Shown: piece by piece, positions 55,650-63,163 of the stretch | Numbering within the stretch: position 1 is the first letter of the stretch | How the letters are laid out: each line of letters opens with the position of its first letter | Source: Jiangella sp. DSM 45060 | GTDB taxonomy: Bacteria > Actinomycetota > Actinomycetes > Jiangellales > Jiangellaceae | Length of the DNA: 64,000 bases | NCBI RefSeq assembly: GCF_900105175.1 | Contig: NZ_LT629771.1 | Coordinates: forward strand, 2,914,001-2,978,000 | Reading direction: 5' to 3' | Translations under genes and position numbers: made by a program | The notes under the pieces: generated by a model | Database searches by the model: none | The model's input: the letters and a program-made list of their open reading frames with translations, nothing else | What the model was told of the DNA's origin: nothing

Positions 55650-56440
55650 CGCGCGTGCTCCACCGCCCAGGCCAGGACGTCGTCGGCGATCTGCTCCCAG
55701 CCCTTCTGGGCGGGCAGCAGGTGCGCGTAGCCCTCGTACTCGCGGATCTCGGTGACGGTGTCGGACTTGTAGTGCTTCTGGTTCGACTGCTGGATCGCGG
55801 GCGGCATGATGTGGTCCTCGCCGCCGGAGACGAACAGCAGCGGCGCGCGGGCGTCGTTCTTGTAGTCGACCCAGGTCTCCTGCGGGCCGGGCTGGAAGTT
55901 GGCCAGCACGCTCCCCCACAGGATCCCGCCGTTGGCCGGGATGTGGTACCGCTCGTACAGCGCGTTCGACTCCTCCTCGGTGAAGGTGTTCGTGAACGCG
56001 TACCGCCACTGCTCCGCCGTCAGCCCGACGGCCTTGTGCCGGTTCGCCGGGCTCCTCAGCACCGGGAAAGTCGACTTGACCTGCGAGAACGGGACGACGC
56101 GGACGCCCTCGGTCGGCGCGGAGTTCAGCGCGACGCCGGCCGCCCCGAAGCCGTGGTCGAGCAGGATCTGGGTGAACGCGCCGCCCGCGGAGTGGCCGAT
56201 GATGATCGGCGGGCGGTCCAGCTCGCGGAGGGTCCCCTCGATCTTCTCGATGATCGCGGGGACGGTGACGTCGACGATGATCTGCGGGTTCTCGCGCAGG
56301 GCCTCGACCTCGACCTCGAAGCCCGGGTAGCCGGGCGCGACGACCCGGTAGCCCTTCGCTTCGTAGTGCGTGATCCAGTGTTCCCAGCTCCGGGGCGTCA
56401 CCCAGAAGCCGTGCACGAGCACGATGGTGTCCGGTTCCAT
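55646..56440 (-). CDS. Alpha/beta hydrolase
   Basis: 264 residues. The ATG at 56440 opens MEPDTIVLVHGFWVTPRSWEHW with the oxyanion HGF. Nucleophile elbow GHSAGG near 94, acid in SGGEDHIMPP, His in YEGYAHLLP. Several actinobacterial enzymes of this type are annotated as non-haem chloroperoxidase or esterase; the substrate is unknown. Divergent from the GlxA-type regulator, with an 8-bp inverted repeat bridging the gap. Confidence 0.92.
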   Translation of the reverse strand: MEPDTIVLVHGFWVTPRSWEHWITHYEAKGYRVVAPGYPGFEVEVEALRENPQIIVDVTVPAIIEKIEGTLRELDRPPIIIGHSAGGAFTQILLDHGFGAAGVALNSAPTEGVRVVPFSQVKSTFPVLRSPANRHKAVGLTAEQWRYAFTNTFTEEESNALYERYHIPANGGILWGSVLANFQPGPQETWVDYKNDARAPLLFVSGGEDHIMPPAIQQSNQKHYKSDTVTEIREYEGYAHLLPAQKGWEQIADDVLAWAVEHAR

Positions 56441-56449
56441 CTGCCGATC

Positions 56450-56503
56450 ATCGTGGGCAACGCGCTGGCCAGGCACTACGCTGAGCGTCAGAGTTCCCAC
56501 GAT
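56450..56503. promoter_or_regulatory. Widely spaced inverted repeat between the hydrolase and the GlxA-type regulator
   Basis: ATCGTGGG (56450-56457) and CCCACGAT (56496-56503), 38 bp apart in an 85-bp divergent gap; a TACGCT box (56476-56481) lies between them. Confidence 0.5.
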
Positions 56504-56525
56504 TCGGGCCACGGGGGGGTGGACG

Positions 56526-57497
56526 TTGGGTCGGCACCGCGTCGCCATGATCGTGCTCGGCGGGACGTTCGTCCTCGACCTCGCCGTCGCCGTCCAGGCG
56601 TTCGGGCTGCGGCCGTCGGTGTTCTCGAAGCTGCGCGACGAGCCCGAGCCCCCGTACGAGATCGGCGTCTGCGGCCTCGCGCCCACCCCGACGTCCCTCG
56701 GCTTCACCATCGGCGACCTCAAGCCGGTCGACTGGATCATCGGCGCCGACACCGTCGTCGTCCCCGGGCTGGAGGCGCCCTGGGCGCCGCAGGATCCCGT
56801 CGTCCTCGAGGCCGTCGCACGGGCCGCCGACGACGGCGCGCGCCTGGTGTCGCTGTGCGCCGGCGCCTTCGTGCTCGGCCAGGCCGGCGTGCTGGGCGGG
56901 CGCCGCGTCACGACGCACTGGGCGCTGGCCGACGAGTTCCGCGCGGCGTTCCCGGAGGCCGACCTCGTCGAGCACGCCCTGTACGTCGACGACGGGCAGG
57001 TCCTGTCGTCGGGCGGCATGCTCGCGTCGGCCGACCTGTGCCTGTATGTCCTGAGCCAGGACCACGGCCAGTCCTACGCGAACGACGTCTCCCGCGTGCT
57101 CGTCAGCCCGCCGCACCGCAGCGGCGGGCAGGCCCAGTACGCCCGGCCCGGTCCCCGCCCGTCCGGGCCGCTCGCGCCGGTCCTCGACTGGCTGGACGCG
57201 CACCTCACCGAGCCGCTGACCCTCGCCGGCGTCGCGTCGCAAGCGCACATGAGCCCGCGCACGCTCGAGCGGCGGTTCCGCGACGAGACCGGCGACAGCC
57301 TGGCCGCCTGGATCGCCCGGCGCCGGGTCGAGCGGGCCCGCGCCCTGCTGGAGGACTCGCGGCTGACGGTGACGCAGGTCGCGCACGCCGCCGGGTTCGG
57401 GTCGACGGAGGCGATGCGACGGCACTTCCACTCCTACACCGGCACCACGCCGCGCTCGTACCGCGAGACGTTCCGCGGCGCGGCGCCGGTTCGCTAG
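56526..57497 (+). CDS. GlxA-type AraC-family transcriptional regulator
   Basis: 323 residues from a TTG start with GGGGGGGTGG upstream (an ATG at 56547 would trim 7 residues from the domain start). Residues 1-175 form a DJ-1/PfpI-like domain with the Cys-containing VSLCAGAFVLGQAG elbow. The C-terminal AraC domain has two helix-turn-helices (LTLAGVASQAHMSPRTLERRF and VTQVAHAAGFGSTEAMRRHF). It probably controls the divergent hydrolase-MBL pair. Confidence 0.9.
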   Translation: MGRHRVAMIVLGGTFVLDLAVAVQAFGLRPSVFSKLRDEPEPPYEIGVCGLAPTPTSLGFTIGDLKPVDWIIGADTVVVPGLEAPWAPQDPVVLEAVARAADDGARLVSLCAGAFVLGQAGVLGGRRVTTHWALADEFRAAFPEADLVEHALYVDDGQVLSSGGMLASADLCLYVLSQDHGQSYANDVSRVLVSPPHRSGGQAQYARPGPRPSGPLAPVLDWLDAHLTEPLTLAGVASQAHMSPRTLERRFRDETGDSLAAWIARRRVERARALLEDSRLTVTQVAHAAGFGSTEAMRRHFHSYTGTTPRSYRETFRGAAPVR

Positions 57498-57501
57498 CGT
57501 G

Positions 57502-57780
57502 TCACTTCCAGTAGTAGAAGTAGTAGCCCTGCGCCGAGTGGTAGCACGGCCCGGTGCCCGGCATGGTGTACGTGCCGGCCGCTCGCGTCAGAGCCAGCGA
57601 GATGGAGCACGCGAACTCATTCGCCTGGAAGCCGGAGTGGCGCCACGCCATCGCGGTGACGGGTCCCGGCGACGGCGACGGCTCGGCGCGCGTGGTGGCG
57701 ACGGCGGGTCCGCCGCCCGCCAGAGCTGCCGCGCCCAGCGCGGCCGCCGCGAGCAGGCTGGTGGTGATCTTCCTGAGCAT
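57502..57780 (-). CDS. Small secreted protein
   Basis: 92 residues with AGGAGG before the ATG. The Sec signal peptide (MLRKITTSLLAAAALGAAALAGGGPAV-type, cleavage after AVA) leaves about 65 residues with two Cys (FACSIS, GPCYHS), likely disulfide-bonded, and an aromatic end YYFYYWK. No family recognised. It converges on the regulator gene with a 4-nt gap. Confidence 0.75.
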   Translation of the reverse strand: MLRKITTSLLAAAALGAAALAGGGPAVATTRAEPSPSPGPVTAMAWRHSGFQANEFACSISLALTRAAGTYTMPGTGPCYHSAQGYYFYYWK

Positions 57781-57883
57781 CGTTCCTCCTGTGTCCGCTG
57801 TCGCGGCCGACGCTACGGAGCAACGCGTTCACAACGTCTTCAGATCTGCTTCTCCGCGGCCCGTGCGGGCGTAGCCTGCCGGT

Positions 57884-58894
57884 GTGGACGACGAAGATCG
57901 CATCGCCCTTTTCCTTGACTACGAGAACCTCGCCATCGGCGCCCGCGAGGACCTCGGCGGACTGGCCTTCGACGTGCGGCCCATCGCCGACGCGCTGGCC
58001 GAGCGCGGCCGGGTGGTCGTGCGGCGGGCGTACGCCGACTGGTCCTACTTCGACGAGGACCGCCGCATGCTGACCCGCTCGCACGTCGAGCTGATCGAGA
58101 TGCCGCAGCGCATGGGCGCCTCCCGCAAGAACGCCGCCGACATCAAGCTGTCCGTCGACGCGATCGAGCTGGCGTTCGTCCGCGACTACGTGTCGACGTT
58201 CGTCGTGGGCACCGGCGACAGCGACTTCACGCCGCTGGTGTACAAGCTGCGCGAGCTGAACAAGCGGGTCATCGGTGTCGGCATCCGGGGCTCGACGTCG
58301 GGGCTGCTGCCGCCCGCGTGCGACGAGTTCCTCTACTACGACGATCTCGAGGGGGTCGAACCGGCGCCAGCGGCGACGCCGTCGGAGGACGAGTCGCCCG
58401 CCGCCAAGGACCGCGACCTCGACGACCTCGCCGGCGTCGTCGCGCAGAGCGTGGCGGGGCTGCAGCGCACCGGCGGCCAGGTGACGGCGTCGACGCTGAA
58501 GCGCACGCTGCTGCGCAAGGACCCCACGTTCAACGAGGCCGACCACGGTTTCCGCGCCTTCGGCGAGCTGCTGCGCCACCTCGCCGAACGGCACGTCGTC
58601 GAGCTGGCCGACGGTCCGACCAAGGGCGACCCGGAGGTGCTGCTGCCGGCGCTGGACGGCCAGCAGGAGGCGTTCGACCTGCTGCGTTCCGTCGTCCTGG
58701 ACCTCACGGCGAAGCACGGCCGGGCCGCCCTGTCCGGCCTGAAGGACCAGCTGCGCCGGGCCCGGCCCGGCTTCAGCGAGCAGGCGCTCGGGTTCCGCAG
58801 CTTCCTCCAGTTCGTCCGGGCCGCCGCCACCACCGGCACCATCGAACTGCGCTGGGACGCCGGCGCCGACGACTACCTGATCACCGTGCCCTAG
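57884..58894 (+). CDS. NYN-domain RNase-like protein with two OST-HTH/LOTUS domains
   Basis: 336 residues from a GTG; TAGCCT ends 6 nt upstream. The NYN (PIN-like) domain spans 6-145, with acidic residues in LFLDYENLA, AADIKLSVDA and GTGDSDFTPLV. Two winged-helix OST-HTH/LOTUS domains follow (about 185-255 and 265-335), each with the FxxxxxGFRxFxxLL pattern. Close to the LabA/DUF88 type. It is expected to bind and cut structured RNA; the target is unknown. Confidence 0.9.
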   Translation: MDDEDRIALFLDYENLAIGAREDLGGLAFDVRPIADALAERGRVVVRRAYADWSYFDEDRRMLTRSHVELIEMPQRMGASRKNAADIKLSVDAIELAFVRDYVSTFVVGTGDSDFTPLVYKLRELNKRVIGVGIRGSTSGLLPPACDEFLYYDDLEGVEPAPAATPSEDESPAAKDRDLDDLAGVVAQSVAGLQRTGGQVTASTLKRTLLRKDPTFNEADHGFRAFGELLRHLAERHVVELADGPTKGDPEVLLPALDGQQEAFDLLRSVVLDLTAKHGRAALSGLKDQLRRARPGFSEQALGFRSFLQFVRAAATTGTIELRWDAGADDYLITVP

Positions 58895-58916
58895 GGAGTA
58901 GCGGCCTGTCATCCTT

Positions 58917-58951
58917 GGTTGACAACCGAGAGGCCGTCAACCTAAGTTGAC
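58917..58951 (+). promoter_or_regulatory. Strong promoter overlapped by a triple GTTGAC/GTCAAC operator
   Basis: -35 TTGACA (58919-58924), 18-bp spacer, -10 TAAGTT (58943-58948), ending 6 nt before the ATG of the serine hydrolase. GGTTGAC (58917), GTCAACC (58936) and GTTGAC (58946) form two nested inverted repeats over both boxes. Confidence 0.7.
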
Positions 58952-58954
58952 GGC

Positions 58955-59929
58955 ATGACCTCGCGCGTGGACGGCGACGCCCGGCTCGGACTGCGACTGG
59001 CCGACGAGCTCGGCTCGCGCCACCCGGTCGCGGCGGCCGCCGTCGTCACCCCGTCCGCCGTCCGCACGGCCGCCAACGGCGCTGACCTGAGCTCCGACTT
59101 CGAGCTCGCCTCGGTATCGAAGGCGCTGACCGGCCTGCTCTACGCCGACGCCGTCGGCCGCGGCGAGGTCCGGCCGGGGACCACGCTCGGCGAGCTGCTC
59201 CCGCTCGGCGGCGCGCCCGTCGCCCGGGCCCGGCTGGACGCGCTCAGCACGCACCGCGCCGGGCTGCCACGGCTGCCGCCGGCCGCGCAGCCGTGGCGGC
59301 GCACGCTGCGGTTGTGGCGGCACGGCACGAATCCGTACACCGAGACGCTGGACGAGCTGTTCGAGCAGGCCCGCGGCGTCCGCGTCCGCCGCGAGCCGGC
59401 CCGGCCGCGCTATTCCAACCTCGGCTTCGAGCTGCTCGGGCACGGCCTCGCCGCCGCAGCGGGCACGACGTACGCGGCCCTGCTCGAGCGGCGGCTGGCC
59501 GGGCCGCTGGAGCTGACCAGCCTCTACGCGCCATCCGACGCGACGCGGCTGCGGCCGTCGGCCCTGGCCGGACGCAGCCGCAGGGGCGCCCCACGCGAGC
59601 CGTGGGCCAACGCGGCGCTCGGACCGGCCGGCGGCGTCCGCGCGTCGATCACCGACCTCGCCGGGCTGATCGAGGCGCTGCTGGACGGGACGGCGCCCGG
59701 CGTGGCCGCGCTGGAGCCGGTCGCGGCGTTCGCCGGCGGCACCCGTATCGGCGCCGGCTGGGTCACCACCACGCTGCGCGGCCGGGAGGTCACCTGGCAC
59801 AACGGCGGGTCCGGCGGGTTCCGGTCGTGGATCGGCCTCGACCGCGCCGCCGACACCGGCGTCGCCGTCCTCTCCGCCACCGCGGCCTCCGTCGACGGCG
59901 TCGGGTTCCGGCTGCTCGCGTCGCCCTGA
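58955..59929 (+). CDS. Serine hydrolase, class C beta-lactamase/DD-peptidase-like
   Basis: 324 residues, no signal peptide. SxxK motif SVSK near 53, YSN near 150 and HNGG near 278 give the three active-site elements. Without export it is unlikely to act on peptidoglycan and more likely is an esterase or amidase. Expression should come from the operator-covered promoter directly upstream. Confidence 0.9.
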   Translation: MTSRVDGDARLGLRLADELGSRHPVAAAAVVTPSAVRTAANGADLSSDFELASVSKALTGLLYADAVGRGEVRPGTTLGELLPLGGAPVARARLDALSTHRAGLPRLPPAAQPWRRTLRLWRHGTNPYTETLDELFEQARGVRVRREPARPRYSNLGFELLGHGLAAAAGTTYAALLERRLAGPLELTSLYAPSDATRLRPSALAGRSRRGAPREPWANAALGPAGGVRASITDLAGLIEALLDGTAPGVAALEPVAAFAGGTRIGAGWVTTTLRGREVTWHNGGSGGFRSWIGLDRAADTGVAVLSATAASVDGVGFRLLASP

Positions 59930-59944
59930 CCCCCACGGAATATA

Positions 59945-59975
59945 TGGTTGCAGCAGGCAACCAATCAGGTAGTCT
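59945..59975 (+). promoter_or_regulatory. Promoter and dyad operator of the MFS gene
   Basis: TGGTTGC-AGCAG-GCAACCA (59945-59963) is a perfect 7-bp dyad of the MarR-site style. TTGCAG (59948-59953) and TAGTCT (59970-59975) with 16-bp spacing could be the promoter. Confidence 0.65.
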
Positions 59976-60037
59976 GACGGAGCACGTCGCCGCCGCCGTG
60001 CCCACACCCACCCGCGCCCGGTACGGCAGGAGCCCGC

Positions 60038-61489
60038 ATGACCGACGCTGTCGCCACCCTCGCCGCAGAGCGCCCCGCGGCCCGCCGTACCGCGACCCCG
60101 GGGCTCACGCTGCTGGCGCTCGGCGCGGCCGGTCTGGTGGTGTCGCTCCAGCAGACGCTCGTGCTGCCGCTGCTCCCCCGGCTGCAGCAGACGTTCGACA
60201 CGTCCGTCACCGCGGTCTCGTGGGTGTTCACGGCGACGCTGCTGGCAGGAGCGGTCGCGACGCCGCTGCTGTCGCGGTTCGGCGACATGTACGGCAAGAA
60301 GCGGATGATCACCGTCACCATGGGCCTGCTGGTGGCCGGCTCGGTGGTGTGCGCGCTGTCCGACTCCCTCGGCGTGCTGATCGCCGGCCGCGCGCTGCAG
60401 GGCGCGGCCGCGGCGGTCATCCCGCTGGCCATCGGCATCATCCGCGACACCTTCCCGCGCGAGCGGGTGATGTCCGCCATCGGCATCGTCAGCGCCACCA
60501 TGGGCGTCGGCGGCAGCGCGGGCATGCTGGTCACCGGCGTCATCGCCGACCGGACGACCAGCCACCACCCGGTGTTCTGGATCTCCGCCGGCATGGCCGG
60601 GCTGGCCATGCTGCTGGTGGTGCGGTTCACGGTCGAGGCGGGCGAGCGGCGCGGCGGCCGGCCCGACGTCGCCGGCGCGCTGCTGCTGGCCGGCTGGCTG
60701 GTCGGGCTGCTGCTGGGGATCAGCCAGGGCAACTCGTGGGGCTGGACGGACGACCGCACGCTCGGCCTGTTCGCCGCCGCCGTCGTGCTGTGTGCGGCAT
60801 GGGTGCTGGTCGAGCGGCGGGTGCGCGAGCCACTGGTGCACCTGCGGCTGCTGACGGGGCCGAAGTCGCTGTCGGCGAACCTCGCGTCGGTGCTGCTCGG
60901 CTTCGCCATGTTCGCGGCGTTCACGCTGGTGTCGAACCTCATCCAGACGCCGTCCGACGTCGCCGGGTACGGCCTGAGCGGCTCGGTGCTCGACGTGGGG
61001 CTGTACATGCTGCCGAGCACCGTCACCATGCTGGTCTTCTCGGTGCTGGCCGGACGGTTCGAGGCCCGGCTCGGCCCGGCGTTCACGCTGGCCGTCGGCG
61101 CGACGTTCGCGGCGCTCAGCTACGTGTGGCTGGCGGTCAACCACGACACCCCGCTCGACGTCATGATCTTCAGCGGCATCCAGGGCATCGGCTTCGGCAT
61201 CGCGTACGCGGCGCTGGGCACCCTCGCCGTCGAGCACGTCCCGATGCACCAGAGCGGCATCGCCAGCGGCATCAACTCGCTGGTCCGCACGGCCGGCGGC
61301 AGCGTGGCCAGCGCGGCGACGGCGGCCATCCTGACCGGCTCGCTGATCGCGGGCACGTCCATCCCGAAGGTCGACGGCTACGTCGTCTCGTTCGTCATCG
61401 CCAGCATCGCCGCCGCGCTGACCGCCACCATCGCCACCGTCCACGGGGTCCGGCACCGCCGCCCGGCGCCGGCGCCGCTCCCCCGCTGA
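60038..61489 (+). CDS. MFS transporter, DHA2/EmrB-QacA type
   Basis: 483 residues, fourteen predicted membrane segments; AGGAG before the ATG. Motif A is FGDMYGKKRM after helix 2 and motif C is in GGSAGMLVTGVIADRT. Export of drugs or of an own metabolite with proton exchange is expected. A MarR-like operator overlaps its promoter but no MarR gene is nearby, so the regulator acts from elsewhere. Confidence 0.93.
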   Translation: MTDAVATLAAERPAARRTATPGLTLLALGAAGLVVSLQQTLVLPLLPRLQQTFDTSVTAVSWVFTATLLAGAVATPLLSRFGDMYGKKRMITVTMGLLVAGSVVCALSDSLGVLIAGRALQGAAAAVIPLAIGIIRDTFPRERVMSAIGIVSATMGVGGSAGMLVTGVIADRTTSHHPVFWISAGMAGLAMLLVVRFTVEAGERRGGRPDVAGALLLAGWLVGLLLGISQGNSWGWTDDRTLGLFAAAVVLCAAWVLVERRVREPLVHLRLLTGPKSLSANLASVLLGFAMFAAFTLVSNLIQTPSDVAGYGLSGSVLDVGLYMLPSTVTMLVFSVLAGRFEARLGPAFTLAVGATFAALSYVWLAVNHDTPLDVMIFSGIQGIGFGIAYAALGTLAVEHVPMHQSGIASGINSLVRTAGGSVASAATAAILTGSLIAGTSIPKVDGYVVSFVIASIAAALTATIATVHGVRHRRPAPAPLPR

Positions 61490-61495
61490 CCGCTC

Positions 61496-63163
61496 TCAGT
61501 CGTCCGCCAGCGCCTCCTCCGCCGCGGCGGGCACCAGCGGGGCCGACGACGCCCGTCCGTACGCGGGACCGCGCAGCGCCCGCCCCGGCCGGGCGCCGGT
61601 CATCGCGCCGTCGCGCAGCACCGCGGCGCCGGAGACGAATACGTCGGTGACGCCTTCTGCCAGCTGCCGCGGCCGCTCGAAGTCGGCCGGCGCCAGGCTG
61701 TTCTCCAGCGAGAACACGACGACGTCGGCCACAGCGCCGTCGCGCAGCACGCCGCGGTCGGACAGCCCGAGCCGCTGCGCCGGGAACGACGACATCTTGC
61801 GCACCGCCTCGGGCAGCGACAGCAGCTGCTCCTCACGGACGAAGTCGGCCAGCACGCGGGTGAAACAGCCGTACGCCCGCGGGCTCGGCGCCAGCCCGAT
61901 GAAGACGGAGTCGCTGGCGATCATGCCCAGCGGGTGGCAGACGAACTTCCACAGCGTCATCGCGTGCGGGCTGGGCCGGGTGAACGTCGCTCCGGGGTTC
62001 GCGGCGACGAGGTCGCAGACGGCCCGGCCGAGCGACACGCCCAGCGTGCTGACCACCTCGGACAGGTACCAGCCCTCGAAGCGGTCGTGCTCAGGGCTGG
62101 TGAGGTATCCCAGCCGCAGGTCCGAGAACGGCGCGCTGGCGACGTACTGCCGGGCGGCGCCGCTGGACTCGACCTCGGCGGCGATGCGGTCGCGCGTCGC
62201 GCCGCCGGCCAGCCGCTCGCGCAGCCGGTCCGGCCCGCCCTCCTGCGCCCATAGGGGCAGCAGCCGGCTCAGCCGCGTGCCGCCCCACTCGTAGGTGTAG
62301 GTGTCGAACGTGACGTCGAGGCCGGCGTCGCGCTCGTCCTGCAGCAGGTCCAGCATCCGCTGCGCGCCGCCGGTGTAGGTCGCCCGGGCGGACCGGGAGA
62401 AGTGCGTGACCTGCAGCGGCGCACCGGATCGGCGGGCGATGTCGACGGCCTCGCGGAACGGGTCGAGGTAGGTGTCGCCGAGGCCGTAGCGGACGTGCGT
62501 GTGGTACATCCCGCCCAGCTCGGCCGCCTCGGCGGCCAGCGCGATCAGCTCGTCCGTCGTCGCGTGCGCCCCCGGCGGGTAGTCCAGGCCGGTGGACAGG
62601 CCGAACGCGCCGTCGTACATGGCGTCGCGGACCTGGCCGCGCATGCGGTCCAGCGCCGCGCCGTCCGCGACGCCGGGCTCCCAGCCGAGCGCGTTGACCC
62701 GCAGCGCCGTGTTGCCGACCAGCGTCGCCACGTTCACCGCGAGCCGGCGGTCGTACGCGTCCAGCTGGTCCGCGATCGAGCGCCAGCCCAGCGGCTCCGC
62801 GGGCAGCCCGGCGATGCCGGCGTTCTGCTCGGCGAACCCGTGCAGGTCGGCCGGCCGGTCGAACGGTGCGTACGACAGGCCGTCGACGCCGATGACCTCG
62901 GTGGTGACGCCCTGGCGGACCTTCATCTCCAGGTCCGGGTCGCCGAGCAGGACGAGGTCGGAGTGGCTGTGCAGGTCGATGAAGCCGGGAGCGACGATCA
63001 GCCCGGTCGCGTCGATCCGCTCCAGCGCCGGCACGTCCGCCGTGGCGCCGCGCAGCAGCGTCACCCGTCCGTCCCTGATCCCGACGGCGGCCGAGAAGGG
63101 CGGGTTGCCGGTGCCGTCGACGACGGTGCCGTGCTCGATCAGCACGTCGAACGGGGCGTTCAC
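61496..63163 (-). CDS. N-acyl-D-amino-acid deacylase (amidohydrolase)
   Basis: 555 residues from a GTG overlapping the stop of the gene before it (GTGA). GLIVAPGFIDLHSHSD gives the first metal ligands near 60; THFSRSA and the late SSDSVFIG-like region (IASDSVFIGL) fit the D-aminoacylase branch. It hydrolyses N-acyl-D-amino acids or related amides. Coupled to an enolase-superfamily gene, so the pair likely degrades an acylated or sugar-acid derivative. Confidence 0.9.
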   Translation of the reverse strand: MNAPFDVLIEHGTVVDGTGNPPFSAAVGIRDGRVTLLRGATADVPALERIDATGLIVAPGFIDLHSHSDLVLLGDPDLEMKVRQGVTTEVIGVDGLSYAPFDRPADLHGFAEQNAGIAGLPAEPLGWRSIADQLDAYDRRLAVNVATLVGNTALRVNALGWEPGVADGAALDRMRGQVRDAMYDGAFGLSTGLDYPPGAHATTDELIALAAEAAELGGMYHTHVRYGLGDTYLDPFREAVDIARRSGAPLQVTHFSRSARATYTGGAQRMLDLLQDERDAGLDVTFDTYTYEWGGTRLSRLLPLWAQEGGPDRLRERLAGGATRDRIAAEVESSGAARQYVASAPFSDLRLGYLTSPEHDRFEGWYLSEVVSTLGVSLGRAVCDLVAANPGATFTRPSPHAMTLWKFVCHPLGMIASDSVFIGLAPSPRAYGCFTRVLADFVREEQLLSLPEAVRKMSSFPAQRLGLSDRGVLRDGAVADVVVFSLENSLAPADFERPRQLAEGVTDVFVSGAAVLRDGAMTGARPGRALRGPAYGRASSAPLVPAAAEEALADD

